Shown: positions 1 to 11,600, counted from the stretch's first letter. The stretch: DNA of 64,000 nt from Actinomadura sp. GC306 (GCF_004348665.1 NZ_SMKM01000006.1:1-64000); one strand, 5' to 3'. The notes: generated by a model from the sequence alone, not told the origin. Translations and numbers: made by a program.

Positions 1-1
1 C

Positions 2-955
2 CCCGACACCGTCGAGTTCGACGACCGGACGGTCATCGACTCCGACGGCATCATCAACATGGACCGCATCCCCGAGACGATGGTCGTCGTCGGCGCCGGC
101 GTCATCGGCATCGAGTACGCCTCGATGTTCGCGGCCCTCGGCACCAAGGTCACCGTCGTCGAACGCCGCGAGCGCATGCTCGACTTCTGCGACCTGGAGA
201 TCGTCGAGGCGCTGAAGTACCACCTGCGCGACCTGGCCGTCACGTTCCGGTTCCGGGAGAGCGTCGCGTCCGTCGAGCGGATGCCGCAGGGCGCGATCAC
301 CGTCCTGGAGAGCGGCAAGCGCATCCCCGCCGACACCGTCATGTACTCCGCCGGCCGGCACGGCATGACCGACGACCTCTGCCTGGACGCCGCCGGCCTG
401 GCCGCCGACCACCGCGGGCGCATCAAGGTGGACGGCGAATACCGCACCGAGGTCCCGCACATCTACGCCGTCGGCGACGTGATCGGCTTCCCGTCCCTCG
501 CCGCGACGTCCATGGAGCAGGGCCGCCTCGCCGCCCACCACGCCTGCGGCGAACCCGTCTCCGAGATGCACGGGACCCAGCCGATCGGCATCTACACGAT
601 CCCCGAGATCAGCTTCGTCGGCCGCACCGAGGACGCCCTCACCGAAGCCAAGATCCCCTTCGAGGTGGGCGTCTCCCGCTACCGCGAACTCGCCCGCGGC
701 CAGATCATCGGGGACTCCTACGGGATGCTGAAACTCCTCGTCTCACCCGAGGACCGCCGCCTCCTGGGCGTCCACGTGTTCGGCACGGGCGCCACGGAGC
801 TCGTCCACATCGGGCAGACGGTCATGGGCTGCGGCGGCACCGTGGACTACCTGGTCAACGCGGTCTTCAACTACCCCACTTTGGCCGAGTCCTACAAGGT
901 CGCCGCCCTGGACGCGACGAACAAGATGCGCCACATCGCGCGCCTCACCGAGTGA
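2..955 (+). CDS. sthA: Soluble NAD(P)+ transhydrogenase, 3' part
   Basis: C-terminal two thirds of a flavoprotein of the pyridine nucleotide-disulfide oxidoreductase family. The frame is open to the window edge, so the start lies upstream. It shows the second Rossmann motif ([16 protein letters not shown]), the FAD-binding '[22 protein letters not shown]' type stretch and the C-terminal dimerisation domain. The family moves hydride between NADPH and NAD+ in the cytosol. The absence of a redox-active CxxxxC cannot be judged because the N-terminus is cut off; the assignment to SthA rather than lipoamide dehydrogenase rests on the 'ID(S/T)DGI' and '[10 protein letters not shown]' context typical of transhydrogenases. 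It is convergent with ssgB with a single base between the stop codons. Confidence 0.85.
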   Translation, partial: PDTVEFDDRTVIDSDGIINMDRIPETMVVVGAGVIGIEYASMFAALGTKVTVVERRERMLDFCDLEIVEALKYHLRDLAVTFRFRESVASVERMPQGAITVLESGKRIPADTVMYSAGRHGMTDDLCLDAAGLAADHRGRIKVDGEYRTEVPHIYAVGDVIGFPSLAATSMEQGRLAAHHACGEPVSEMHGTQPIGIYTIPEISFVGRTEDALTEAKIPFEVGVSRYRELARGQIIGDSYGMLKLLVSPEDRRLLGVHVFGTGATELVHIGQTVMGCGGTVDYLVNAVFNYPTLAESYKVAALDATNKMRHIARLTE

Positions 956-956
956 C

Positions 957-1370
957 CTACGACGGCCAGAGCAGGTTCTCCAGCTCGGCGTCGATGTCGA
1001 TGAACTCGCACTCCTCGCCCGCGGGCACCGCCTGGTACGTCCGGTGCAGGAAGTCGGCGAGCGCCGGCAGCGGCACCTCGAACAACGCGTCCCCGAACGG
1101 GGACGAGAGCGCGATGTGCAGGGTGCCGTCATCGGCCCCCGGCCAGACCTCCACGTCCCCCTCCCCGACCCTGCGCACGATGCCGACCGTCAGGAGCTCC
1201 CGAGCGAAGATCCACTCCACCGGCTCGTCGTCGCCCACGTAGAACGCCATCCGGATCGCGTACGGGTCGTCGGCCGCGTACTCCAGCCCGGCCAGCAGGG
1301 GCACGGTCGTGCGGTCGGGGACGACGAGACGAAGGCCCAGCTCTGCTGAGACGGTCGTGCTGCTGTTCAT
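957..1370 (-). CDS. ssgB: SsgA-like sporulation and cell-division protein (SsgB type)
   Basis: A protein of 137 residues matching SALP proteins: N-terminal TVSAELGLRLVVP, then LEYAADDPYAIRMAF, PVEWIFARELL and a C-terminal LADFLHRTYQAVPAGEE block. SsgB proteins mark division sites and recruit FtsZ in sporulation septation of actinomycetes, so this is the best taxonomic pointer in the window. ATG at 1370 is chosen because AGAGGG lies 7 bases upstream; the in-frame ATG at 1376 is too close to that site. The upstream 1371-1646 region is divergent with the next gene and must hold both promoters; I see no clear consensus there. Confidence 0.85.
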   Translation of the reverse strand: MNSSTTVSAELGLRLVVPDRTTVPLLAGLEYAADDPYAIRMAFYVGDDEPVEWIFARELLTVGIVRRVGEGDVEVWPGADDGTLHIALSSPFGDALFEVPLPALADFLHRTYQAVPAGEECEFIDIDAELENLLWPS

Positions 1371-1646
1371 GGCCATTCCCTCTAACGTCGGTCCCGCTGC
1401 CTCGCGGGGAGGCCGGTGGTGCTTCTCCCTGTACCGGGACATCCCCGCGATCTATGACGCCTAACTGCCTGATCTCGGCCGAACATTCCTGCGTCCCCGG
1501 CGACTGTGATCCATCTCACCGTAGCAAAACCGCCGCCTGACCTGCGCAAAGGTGGATCTTCCCCCCACGGGGCCACCGTCGCGTGGGAGGATCGGCACGG
1601 TAATCTAACGTCCCGGGCGGCCGGACCACTGGCTTGGGGTAAAACC

Positions 1647-2060
1647 GTGACGATCAAACAGGAAAACAATGCGCGGGGGCGTCACCACAGGTTCCGCGAG
1701 CGGATCCGGCGCAACCCCCTCCTGCACACCGCCTGGCGCGCGGGCGTCTTCACCGGCGGCTCCACCGTCCTCGCCTGCGGCCTGGTCATGATGGTCACCC
1801 CCGGCCCCGGCCTCCTCGGCATCGTCGTCGGCCTCGCGATTCTCTCCACCGAGTTCGCCTGGGCCCAGCGCGCCCTCCACCGCGCCAAGGCCGCCGCCGA
1901 CCGCGCCAAGCAACAGGCCTTCAACCCCCGCCGTCGCCGCCGCAACATCATCCTCGGCACGGTGACCACCATCCTCGTCGCCGCCGCCGCGACCGCCTAC
2001 CTCGCCCTCTACGGCCTCAAGGTCCCCTGGCATATAGAGAACCCAGCCTTCTGGACCTGA
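1647..2060 (+). CDS. PGPGW-family small membrane protein
   Basis: About 137 residues with two hydrophobic spans. The first (about residues 28-60) carries the family signature MMVTPGPGLLGIVVGLAIL followed by STEFAWAQR; the second is the C-terminal ILGTVTTILVAAAATAYLALYG. Between them sits a basic, alanine-rich linker. This is the PGPGW / TIGR02611 type of actinobacterial membrane protein of unknown function. GTG at 1647 is favoured over the upstream ATG at 1506 because GGGGT sits 6 bases before it and the intervening translation looks non-coding. It is followed 67 bases later by tRNA-Val. Confidence 0.75.
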   Translation: MTIKQENNARGRHHRFRERIRRNPLLHTAWRAGVFTGGSTVLACGLVMMVTPGPGLLGIVVGLAILSTEFAWAQRALHRAKAAADRAKQQAFNPRRRRRNIILGTVTTILVAAAATAYLALYGLKVPWHIENPAFWT

Positions 2061-2127
2061 CGTGCGCGATGCACACGCGACCCGCAACATGCGCTAGAGT
2101 TTCCGACGTCGGGCCCCGGGCCCGCCC

Positions 2128-2199
2128 GGGCGATTAGCTCAGTGGGAGAGCGCTTCGTTCACACCGAAGAGGTCACTGGTTCGAACCCAGTATCGCCCA
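2128..2199 (+). tRNA. tRNA-Val (anticodon CAC)
   Basis: A complete cloverleaf of 72 nt: acceptor arm GGGCGAT pairs with ATCGCCC, the D-arm TAGCTCAGTGGGAGA and T-arm GGTTCGAACC are canonical, and the anticodon stem CTTCG/CGAAG encloses the loop TTCACAC, giving anticodon CAC. The discriminator base is A and CCA is not encoded in full (CCC follows). Its 3' 44 bases are repeated at 20873-20916, so it is the attachment site of the adjoining island. Integration from the 3' side has kept the gene intact. Confidence 0.95.
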
Positions 2200-2201
2200 C
2201 C
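2158..2201 (+). repeat. attL: 44-bp direct repeat in tRNA-Val 3' half
   Basis: Starts at TTCACACCGAAGAGG in the anticodon loop and runs to two bases past the discriminator (ATCGCCCACC). It is identical to 20873-20916 over 44 bases, and both flanks diverge at once. The integrase stop codon lies only 186 bases away, as is usual for tRNA-targeting actinomycete elements. Confidence 0.93.
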
Positions 2202-2386
2202 CTTACTACACAGGCCCTCCCGCACATCGGCGGCAGGGCCTGAGTGATCAACTGGGAGGATTCTGGGAGATCATCTTCCTCCCACCCGAACGAGGTCACC
2301 GGAAGCCTCCCGGTCACTGTCACAGTCCGTAGTCGCGGAAACGGGGATGGACGGCGACCGCCCACCCCCGTATCGATGCTTCCGTT

Positions 2387-3808
2387 CTATGCGCTGGCGA
2401 GGTGCCCGCGGGCAGTGCCCTTCGTCCGGGCGGCTTCCAACAGCCGGTTCAGCACCGGCACTGGCGATGTCGCTCCGTACTCGCGCCGCTGCGCCAGCGA
2501 TTTCTCCCACCGCCGCTGGAGTTTGACCTTGAGTCCGTCCCGCATGGTGTCGGAGACGTGGGAGTACACGCCTCGGATGCCCGGAAGCGTGTGCCCGAGC
2601 CGTTCGGCCTGAAGCACTTCCGGAACGCCGTCTTCGAGCATCCAGGTCTTGTGGCTGTGCCGCAGCCCATGCGGGGTGAGCCCTTCGACCAGCGGCAGCC
2701 ACACCGCAGGGGAGGAGTCCTCGTCCACGACGCGGATTCCCTTACCACGAGGCGGGACGAACGGCTGCCCGGGCACGGCGTCGGGCCAGGGTGGGATCGG
2801 CACCCCAGGCCATGCGGTCGTCTCGACCAGGATGCGCTTGCCGGCCTGCCGGGTCCCGCCGGGGTAGCGGCCGTCGGCCGCCGGTTGGAAGATCCGGCGG
2901 GCGTAGTTGGACCGCCGATGGTGCCCGCCGTCGGGGCTGAGGAACAGGAACTGCCCGCGACCCCCGCACGCAGGCGTCCGCCCCGGGCAGCCGCAGCGGC
3001 CTCGTGTCCGCGTGCTCTGGGCGGACACCAGGGCCGTCAGAAAAGGTGGCAGGTCCACGGGCCGGTGCGAGTCGTCCTTGGGCGGCACCATCTCCAGCCG
3101 TCCGGCCAGTTCGCGCAACTGCCAGTCGATCTGGATGCGGTCCAGTCGGCACGCGGGCCGCTCCAGCCCGTGGGCCTCGCCCCAACGCATGCCGGTGTAA
3201 GCGGTGAGGATGATCAGGACGAAGTCGTCATCGCGTCCCGAAAGCAACGCGCACCGCTCAGCGAGCAGCAGGGCCTGCAGGGACGTAGCCCACACCTTCT
3301 CCGGCCCGCGTACGGCGATGGTCCGCCGGGTGCGCTTACGTCCGCGCCCCCGCCGCTTCACCGCGACGTTGGACGCGACCATGCCCCGTTCTTTGGCATC
3401 GCCCAGGATCGTGCCAAGCAGCGATCGGGCGTCGGCTGCCGTACGGTGCGAGAACCCACGGGTCCGAGTGCGTTTCTCCCATGCGACGATCTCTTCTGGG
3501 CTGGTGAAGGTGCTGACGGGACGGTTCCCGAAGGCGGGGACGATGTGGTGGTCGATCAGGTACCGGTACTTGGCTTCGGTGGTGGCCTCTAGGTCCTGCC
3601 CGGCCCACCACAGCTCGACCCAGTCGGCCAGTAACGCCGCTCCGGCACGGGGATCGTTCCACATATGTCGCCGGATACCGGCTTCCTGTTCTTCTCCCCA
3701 GTGCAGGGCGGCCTGCTTGGTGTCGAAGCCCGACTGCGACGCGGTGCTCCCGTCCGGCCGCACGTACCGGACCCGCCACTTGTTGCCGCGCTTTTCGGCA
3801 TACGCCAT
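2387..3808 (-). CDS. int: Tyrosine-type site-specific integrase
   Basis: A phage-type integrase of 473 residues. Residues 1-45 (KRGNKWRVRYVRPDG ... GFDTKQAALHWGEEQEA) form the AP2-like arm-binding domain, followed by a SAM-like core-binding domain, then the catalytic domain with the first Arg in YTGMRWGEAHGL, HGLRHSHKTW (HxxR), LGHTLPGIRGVYSHV (second His and the Tyr nucleophile). A cysteine cluster (RCGCPGRTPACGG, around residue 275) interrupts the catalytic domain, as in many streptomycete integrases. It would catalyse recombination between the 44-bp attL and attR. It follows xis by 27 bases and reads toward the tRNA. All catalytic residues appear present. Confidence 0.95.
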   Translation of the reverse strand: MAYAEKRGNKWRVRYVRPDGSTASQSGFDTKQAALHWGEEQEAGIRRHMWNDPRAGAALLADWVELWWAGQDLEATTEAKYRYLIDHHIVPAFGNRPVSTFTSPEEIVAWEKRTRTRGFSHRTAADARSLLGTILGDAKERGMVASNVAVKRRGRGRKRTRRTIAVRGPEKVWATSLQALLLAERCALLSGRDDDFVLIILTAYTGMRWGEAHGLERPACRLDRIQIDWQLRELAGRLEMVPPKDDSHRPVDLPPFLTALVSAQSTRTRGRCGCPGRTPACGGRGQFLFLSPDGGHHRRSNYARRIFQPAADGRYPGGTRQAGKRILVETTAWPGVPIPPWPDAVPGQPFVPPRGKGIRVVDEDSSPAVWLPLVEGLTPHGLRHSHKTWMLEDGVPEVLQAERLGHTLPGIRGVYSHVSDTMRDGLKVKLQRRWEKSLAQRREYGATSPVPVLNRLLEAARTKGTARGHLASA

Positions 3809-3835
3809 GACACACTCCTTCTCGGTAATCGAAGA

Positions 3836-4087
3836 TCAGGCCCGGCCGCGCCGCCGCTGGACGATCGGCCGCTTGGCGCCGGCCGCGATGATCGCGTCGA
3901 TGTCCTGGTCGCTGAACCGCAGGTGCTTGCCGATGAACGTGCACGGGACGGCCCGCGCGCTGGCCTTCTTCCTCAGCCAGGACTCCCGGACCTGCAGGAC
4001 GTCCGCCGCTTCGGCGGGTGTGTAGAGCCGGACGCCCTCGGCTCTGCGCTCATTACGATGTGGGACCCGGTCGTTCCGCAAGGGCAT
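3836..4087 (-). CDS. xis: Excisionase / MerR-like helix-turn-helix protein
   Basis: A small basic protein of about 83 residues with a single winged helix-turn-helix: RLYTPAEAADVLQVRESWLR, then CTFIGKHLRFSDQDIDAII, the standard excisionase/AlpA layout with the recognition helix followed by a wing ending in 'hLRF'. ATG at 4087 is preferred (GAGG 6 bases upstream); a TTG at 4102 would add five residues. It sits directly upstream of int in the same direction, so the two are probably co-transcribed. The likely role is directing the integrase toward excision. Confidence 0.85.
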   Translation of the reverse strand: MPLRNDRVPHRNERRAEGVRLYTPAEAADVLQVRESWLRKKASARAVPCTFIGKHLRFSDQDIDAIIAAGAKRPIVQRRRGRA

Positions 4088-4542
4088 ACCTCGCCTCGTC
4101 AACGTGCCGCCGGACGCGCCGCCATGCAGGCTCGCCCGTGCAGCTCTCTTCGTGGGCCGGACAGCGCCCTTTCACGAGAGTTTGACGACCTTGCCCAGGA
4201 CTTTACACAGAGAGTAGTTGGAACGCTACTGTCGAACGCGTGTCGGTTGATCAACGTCAGCCACGCGCCGACCGTTCAGCCTCGTCCTCTTCGCGCTCAC
4301 GAGGCTGTCGCCGCCCGACTCGCCGTGGGCTGTGGCGGCACGGGGCAAGTAATGGTGTAAGTGACATATACGGGTTTCGGGCCGAGCGCGGTCCGAAGCT
4401 GCGTCCGCAGGTCCACTGTTCAGGCGATGACGTGGCAGGTTGGCGCTGAGGGGCGTGAAGGCTCAGGTCTAGGAACTCGTGGGCGGGTCTATGTGGGGCA
4501 GGACGGCGAGGGGCCAACTGGAGCCGCATGTCATCGTCGAGA
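4088..4542. other. Intergenic region upstream of xis
   Basis: No credible gene on either strand. It should hold the xis-int promoter. Composition is mixed, with an AT-richer patch around 4190-4260 and 4340-4370. In a complete AICE this position would carry replication and transfer genes; none are seen. Confidence 0.5.
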
Positions 4543-5030
4543 TCATGCCGGCTGCTGCACGCGGGTGCGATTGCTTCCACCGGTTCGCCGTAGGACCCCC
4601 GACGACCGCAACCACATCGGTGCCCTCCACCTCTGCCGGCGCCGTTCGCGGACCTCCCCGGCCCGGCGCAGCAGCCGGTACATGGTCGAGATCGAGGACA
4701 AGTAGGTGCCCTCGTCGAGCAGTACCGCCCACACCTGGGCGGGGGACCTGTTGACGAAACCGTCCGAGCGCAGGACGGCCAGCACCGGCTCCTGCTCGGC
4801 CGCCGTCAGCGACGGCCGGATGGGGCGCCGGCCGGCGGTGCGGCCCCAGCGGCCGCGCAACGGGGTTGCGCCGGCGGTGACGAGAAGACCCGGGACGCCG
4901 GGGACGTGCTCGCCGGCCAGTACCCACGCCCGCGCGCGTGCGGACGAGCGGGCCTCGCGGATCGCCCGTAACGCTCGCGGTCCGGCCTGGGCTAAACGCC
5001 TGCGCCTGCGGGGCTCCTCGACCGCCGCAT
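4543..5030 (-). pseudogene. Truncated IS3-family transposase (OrfB 5' part)
   Basis: The reverse strand reads the N-terminal part of an IS3-type OrfB: LTAAEQEPVLAVLRSDGF, RSPAQVWAVLLDEGTYLS, then STMYRLLRRAGEVRERR, which in intact transposases leads straight into the DDE catalytic core. Here the frame degenerates after ERRRQ and the DDE core is missing. The upstream part (about 4861-5030) stays open and arginine/alanine-rich but is not recognisable. No terminal inverted repeats were found. This is a dead insertion-sequence fragment inside the island. Confidence 0.6.
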
Positions 5031-5644
5031 GCCTGGCACGGGGCGGCAGACGGCTCCGGCTCCGGCTGGCCCGCTACTGGACCTGGAGCGGCCTGATCGC
5101 CGCCGCGATCACCCGGCTGTAGATGCTCCCGGCGCCCTGACCAGCACGAGCCGTCCCATCAACACCAGGAAGGAGAAAACCGGGGCCCGTGGAACCCCGC
5201 CCACCCGACGCGACAGGCGGGCCCAACCGGTGACCCGCCACCGAGAACCAATAAACGGTTGGGTCGCTCCGCGACCCAACCAACCTCACGAAATATCGAG
5301 GCTGAGCGCGTGGCGATCCAACGAAATGCTCGCTCCCCCCGCACTGGTGATCACATATTGTCGTGCTGTTTTTACCTGGCGGACTGCATGGGCGGACTCG
5401 TTTGTCAACAACGTAGGATGCTCACTTTTTGATAAAAACTGGTAAGGCTGCTGTTCGTGGCTGTTTGTGATCATTCCGTTTCCTAGACGATCTTGCGTGG
5501 CGTTCATGGGTCGGCCTACTCTCCATGTGTTCGAAGCGACGTATGAGCTGGCGGGCACGGATTGGGGTGTTCGAAACCCTGTGCCATGCGTGTCTCCGGC
5601 GTCGACGGTGTGTTGATGCGAGTCGGTGTCGGAGGCGATTTTCT
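5031..5644. other. AT-richer leader region before the RHS gene
   Basis: No gene supported. It contains a strong hairpin (5257-5281, listed separately) and a clearly AT-rich stretch at about 5330-5520 (TTTTTGATAAAAACTGG near 5428) that probably carries the promoter of the RHS gene. Open frames here (for example ATG at 5525, in frame with the RHS gene) lack a ribosome-binding site. Confidence 0.5.
5257..5281. terminator. Perfect 11-bp hairpin with 3-nt loop
   Basis: GGTTGGGTCGC, loop TCC, then GCGACCCAACC. The stem is perfect and GC-rich. There is no T-run, so it is either a factor-independent terminator of the actinomycete type or an insulating hairpin upstream of the RHS gene. Confidence 0.55.
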
Positions 5645-8600
5645 GTGCGCGGCGTTCGTTTCTTCGAGCGGTTGTCGAACCGGACGACGGCGCGTTTCAC
5701 CGCCGTTGTTGTCGCCGCTTCTCTGGTCCTCTCGCTTGGGGCCAGCGGAAATGTTGTTCCACCCGGAGCTATGTCGGCGGCGAACGTCGAAACGCCTGTG
5801 CAGCGTACGGGCTCGGCCAAGGGCAAGTCCCACCGCGTGACGACAGGGCAGACTGCCGCTGGCAACGACCGGACAAAGCGGATGCCCCGTCGGCCCAAGG
5901 GTGCACCGGGCCTGGAGAAGCCGCACACGCCCAAGGTCGTGAAGGACGTCAAGGGCAAGCGGGCGAAGCCCCCGCAGACGCGGCGGATATCCGAGCCGGA
6001 GCCGGTCGAAGTCACGGGGTTCGATCCGAAGAAGAGCGTTGAAAGTCCGGCGCGGAGAACGCGCTTCGGCACGCAGTACAAGAATCCTGACGGTACCTGG
6101 ACCGCGAAGTACAACACGCGTCCGGTCAACTACCAGGCTTCTGATGGGTCGTGGCAGCCGATCGACTCCACCCTGACGCCATCAGGCAACGGGCGCTTTC
6201 GAAACAAGGCGGACGGGAGCCGTGTAGACCTCTCGGCGCGTGCGGCCGGTACGGACTTGGCGTCCATCGAACTGGGGCAGGGAAAACGGTTCGGGTTCGG
6301 AGTGGAGGGTGCCGGCGATGTGACCGGTCAGGTCAAGGGCGACTCCATCCTCTACCAAAGAGTGCGGCCGGACGCGGATCTCAAGCTACAGGTCCTGAAT
6401 GGCGCCAGTGTCAAGGAGGAGATCGTCCTCCACTCCCGGGATGCGCCCTCCGAGTGGGTGTTCCCGCTGCGCACCGAAGGGGTGGCGCCACGGCTGGCGG
6501 CCGACGGCAGTGTCGAGCTCCTGGATGGTGCCGGGATCGTTGTCGCGCACATTCCGCACGGGTTCATGGTCGACTCCAAGATTCACCCCAAGTCCGGTGA
6601 TGCGGCCCGCTCGGACGAGGTGAACTACGCGCTGGAGCAGCGTGGCGGCAGCTGGGCCCTGAAGGTGTCCGCTGACCGCGAGTGGTTGGAGGACCCGGAC
6701 CGGGTGTACCCCGTGACGGTTGACCCGACCGCCGTGTGGAACTACGGAGCCACGCACGACACCTATGTGCAGACCGGTTATGGTTCTAGCCCTTACGCGG
6801 AGGCCGAACTCAAAGCGGGAACCTACAACGGTGGTTCCACAAAGGCAGCGACCTACCTGGCGTTCACTCAGGTCGACAATGAGCTTGCCTACAGCAAGGT
6901 CTACGACGTCAACCTGAACATCTACAACTGGTGGTCGTATTCATGTACGAAGACCCCGGTGACCGTGCACGGGGTAACCCAGCGGTGGGCGCAGTCCGAA
7001 CTGGCGGCCTATCCGGGCCCCAACTACGGATCGGCGCTCACCTCCAAGAGCTTTGCGAACGGGTTCATCGCGGAGGGGGCCGGGAGCAGTGCGTGCCCGG
7101 CCAAGTGGCAGAGCATCGACCTTGGGTCTGCTGGTGACAGTCTTGTCCAGGGGTGGGTCAACAAGACCAAGCCCAACTACGGCCTGACGGTGCGTGCATC
7201 GACGAAGAGTAGTTACGGATGGAAGAAGTTCGGAAGCCGCGAGTCGGCGAACGGCCCCTACCTGGTCATCACCTACAGCCCGTACAACGCGGCCTACGCG
7301 TTCGCCGAGAACCCGCCCAAGGTAGACCCGCCTGTACTGAACAACCAAGCCGGCTATGTGAAGGTAAAGGTCAAGAATAAGGGCCATGACGCCTGGACGG
7401 CCTCCGCCGGCTACCGGTTGACCTACGGTGTATTCGACAAATCGGGTAGACAGATTTACCACAGGCCCGCCGAGACGCCGGTCCCCCAGACCGTGTCCAA
7501 CGGCGAGACCGTGACGATAAATACAAAGATCAATCCGCTGCCGCCGGGTACGTGGACGATCAAGTTCGACATGCTGAACACCAGCTCGGGCGTGCTGTTC
7601 TCGCAATGGGGAGTCCCGCGCACCGCGGCGCTGTCGGTGACGGTCCCGGACATCCCATCGAAACTGAAGGAGATGTTCCCCAAGAACAATCACCGAGTCG
7701 GGACCCTGCGCCCTGAGCTGTTCGCCGAGGCCGAATCGGTAGACGCCTGGCCCTCGGCGAACGTCAATTATCAGTTCACTATATGCGCCCCGCCGTGGAT
7801 CGACTGGGAATGGTGTGAAAGTTCTCCCTGGCAGGACACTCCGAAATGGACCGTCCCGGCGGGAAAGCTGCAATGGGGCAAGGAATACTACTGGATGGTG
7901 CGGGTCAGCGACAGTGGCGGAACCGCTACTGACAGCCCCTTGTACAAGCTGCTCACCGCTGTGGAGCAACCCGCCATAACCTCGCATCTGGCGAGCCCGG
8001 CGTCGGATCAGCAGGAGTTCGACCATCAGGCTGGCAACTACACCACCACGGTCACCGATGCCGCAGTCGCGAACGTGGGTCCGCCTCTATCGGTGGTGCG
8101 GACCTACAACAGCCTTGACCCACGGACTTCGCACGCTTTCGGTGCCGGATGGACGACCCGGTTCGACATGAAGGTCGTCCCGGACGCCGACGGGACCGGC
8201 AACGTGGTCGTGACTTATCCGGACGGCCAGGAGGTCCGGTTCGCCAAGAACACCGACGGCACGTTCACCCCGCCGCCCGCCCGGCAGGCGACATTCGCCG
8301 CGGTGACGGGCGGCGGATGGAAACTGATGGACAAGGGCTCGACCAGTTACCTCTTCGATGACGCCGGGAAGCTGACCCGGATCACCGACCACAGGGGTCG
8401 TAGCCAGAACCTGCAGTACGGGACCGATGGGAAGCTGTCCAAGGTCACGGTCCCCAGCGGACGGTCACTGTCCTTCACTTGGACGGGAGGCCATGTAACC
8501 GCCGTCAGCACCGATCCCGTCAACGGTGAAGCGCTGACATGGACCTATGGCTATACCGATGACACCTTGACGAAGGTGTGCCCACCTACCTCGGCGACCG

Positions 8601-11600
8601 AGTGCACAACCTACGAGTACGAGGACGGCTCTCACTATCGAAGTACGGTTCTCGACGACAATCCGACCTCCTACTGGCGGTTGAACGAGTCCAGTGGCCG
8701 GGTGATCTCCAGTGCCGTCGCGGGGAACCTGGGCACTGACAATGGTGGAGCCACCAGCCTCACCCTGGGGCGGCCCGGTGCCCTGGCCGGGACCTCGGAC
8801 AGAGCGGTGGGATTTAACGGATCCGACAGCCGTGTACGGATGCCGGACCGCTACATCAGCCGGGAAGGCGGTTATCTTGCTGTCGAGGCCTGGTTCAGGA
8901 CCACCGGACAGGGCGTGATCCTGTCATACCAGAACGCCATGTACGGGTCTCAGGCCAACAAGTACACCCCGGCTCTTTACGTCGGTGCAGACGGCAAGTT
9001 GCGTGGTCAGTTCTGGAACGGCAGCAATACCAACGTGCTCACCTCCGCCGGTGCGGTCAACAACGGGCAATGGCATCATGCAGTCCTGTCGGGTCAGGGA
9101 AGTTCGCAGACCCTCTACCTGGATGGCCAGAAGGTCGGCACCCTCAACGGGACGATCGACCACCTTAATGAGCCTTATGTTTATATAGGAAGTGGATACA
9201 CCACCAAGGGGTGGGCTCAGACACCGCCCACTTCTGGCTGGTTCGACTTCGCCGGTGATCTGGACGAAGTAGCCATCTACGACAGGCCGCTGGGGCTGCC
9301 GGCCGTTCGCGCGCACTACGATGCCCGGCACACAACAAAGCAATTGACCAAGGTGACCAAACCGAGTGGCCGCGTCCAGGCCGTGAACGCCTACGACGTC
9401 GACACCGACCGGTTGGTCGAGCATGTCGATGCGAACGGAGGCACCTGGGAGATCCGTGCTCCGGTCTACTCCGGGAAGGTCGACGACCTCGAGCGGACCA
9501 TCGAGGTCAAGGACCCGCGGAACGGGATGCTCAAGTATGTGTACGAGCCGTTGCGCGGGAACAGGCTCATCTCCGAAACCGACCAGCTGGGCAAGACCAC
9601 AACGTACGCCTACGACACCAACGGCCAACTCGGCAAGATCACCGATGCCAACGGGAACGAAACGAACCTGTGGTTCGACGAGCGCGGCAACAAACGGTAC
9701 GAACAGCGCTGCGCCGATGTCGATACCTGCCATGCCCAGTACTGGAACTACTACCTCAATCCGGACGACGCGTTCGATCCGCGGAATGACCAGCTGACCC
9801 AGCGCGCAGACGGCCGTACCGTCAACCCGTATGCGAGCCCGTACACCACCGTCTGGGAGTACGACGTCCACGGTCAGCAGACCGCGGAGCTCTGGCCGGC
9901 GACGGACGACTATCCCTTCCGAGGCATCGCCTACAGCTACACCGACGGCACCGAAGCCGCGGAAGGCGGCGGCACCCAGCCCGCCGGGCTCCTGAAGCGC
10001 CGCAGCAAGGCCAATGGCGGGACGGCCCAAACCTATGCCTACAGCTCCGCCGGAGACCTGCTCTCGACGACCGACGCGGCCGGCAAGGTCACCAGGTTCG
10101 GATACGACGCGATCGGCAGGGTGATCAGCAGCACCGAGATCACGGATGCACATCCCCAGGGCGTCACCACGACCTATGGATACGACGGACGTGGCCACCT
10201 CCTGCGGGTGACCAAACCCGCGGTGGAGAACGAGGTCAGCGGCGCCACCCACACCCCTGACACTCGCTTCTCCTACGACGCCGACGGCAACAAGCTCACC
10301 GAGACGTTGAGCGACCTCACCGGCGGGGATCCCGAACGCCGCACCACCTACGGCTACAACGCCCACGGCCAGGTCGAGACCATCACTGACCCGGAAGGCG
10401 GCACGGAGGGCTATGAGTATGACGCCACGGGCGCGCGCACGAAACTGACTGACAAGAGCGGTACGCGATATGCCTTCGCCTACGACTTGCGCGGTCAACT
10501 GACCACCCGGACCTTGCAGGAATGGGTGGGGAACCCGGACGACCCGAGCCCGGCCACCGATGTGATCCTGGACTCCTACGCCTACGATCCCGGCGGCCGC
10601 CTGGGCTCCCACACCGACGCTATGGGACGTACGAAGGCCTACACCTACTACGGCGACGACCGGCTCGCCCAGGTCATCGCCACCGGGGTCAAGGTCAACG
10701 ACTCTGCCACTCCCAGGGACGTGGTGGTAGAAAGCCGCTCCTATGACGGTGCCGGTCATCTTGTGTCCCACGTGACGGGCGGAGGCAAGCACCGTACCGA
10801 CTACGAGTACGACCAGGTCGGGCAACTCATCGCCGAAACCGTCGACCCGGACGGGGCCGCCCGCCGTACCGACTACGACCTTGACCCCGACAACAACGTG
10901 ATCAGGACGGTCCGGAGCGGTGCGGACTCCGAACGCCAGGAGACCGCAGATTACGGGTACGACCCGATGGACCGGCCCGTCCGGCAGTCCATCGAGAATG
11001 GCGACGACAGCGTCGTCACGTCCCTCACCCGAGATCAGCGAGGGCTGGTCACCCAGATCGTCGACCCGCGAGGCAACGCGGTTGGAGTCGATCCCACCAC
11101 GTACACCACCACAATGCGGTACGACGCCGCCGGGCAACTGAAGGAGCGCCTCGAACCCGCTGTCCAGGTCGAACGCAACGGAGAACCGGGCGTCACCACC
11201 CGTCCTGCAACCCGGTACGGATACAACACCGCGGGCGAGCAGACTCACGTGACTGACCCCGAGGGCCGCACCGTCACCAACTCCTATGACAAGGCCGGCC
11301 GCCCAGTCTCGACACACCAGCCCTCGTACGACCCGCCTGTGGGTTCGACGATCATTCCCACCATCACCATGGAGTATGACGCGGCCGGTCGGCTTACCGA
11401 GCAGACCGACGCCCGAGGCGGTACGACCCGCCTCTACTATGACGCGCTGGGACGACAGACCCGACTCGAAGAGCCCCAGTTGGCCAACGAGAACCGTCCC
11501 GGCGAATGGAAGTTCGAGTACGACCTGGCTGGCGAACAGCTGTCGGCGACCGGCCCCACCGGGATCCGGACCGAGGCGACTTACGACGACCTCGGCAGGC

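Noticed and set aside
2402-3592. 396-codon plus-strand frame opposite the integrase
   Set aside because: Antisense to a complete tyrosine recombinase; proline/arginine-rich without motifs.
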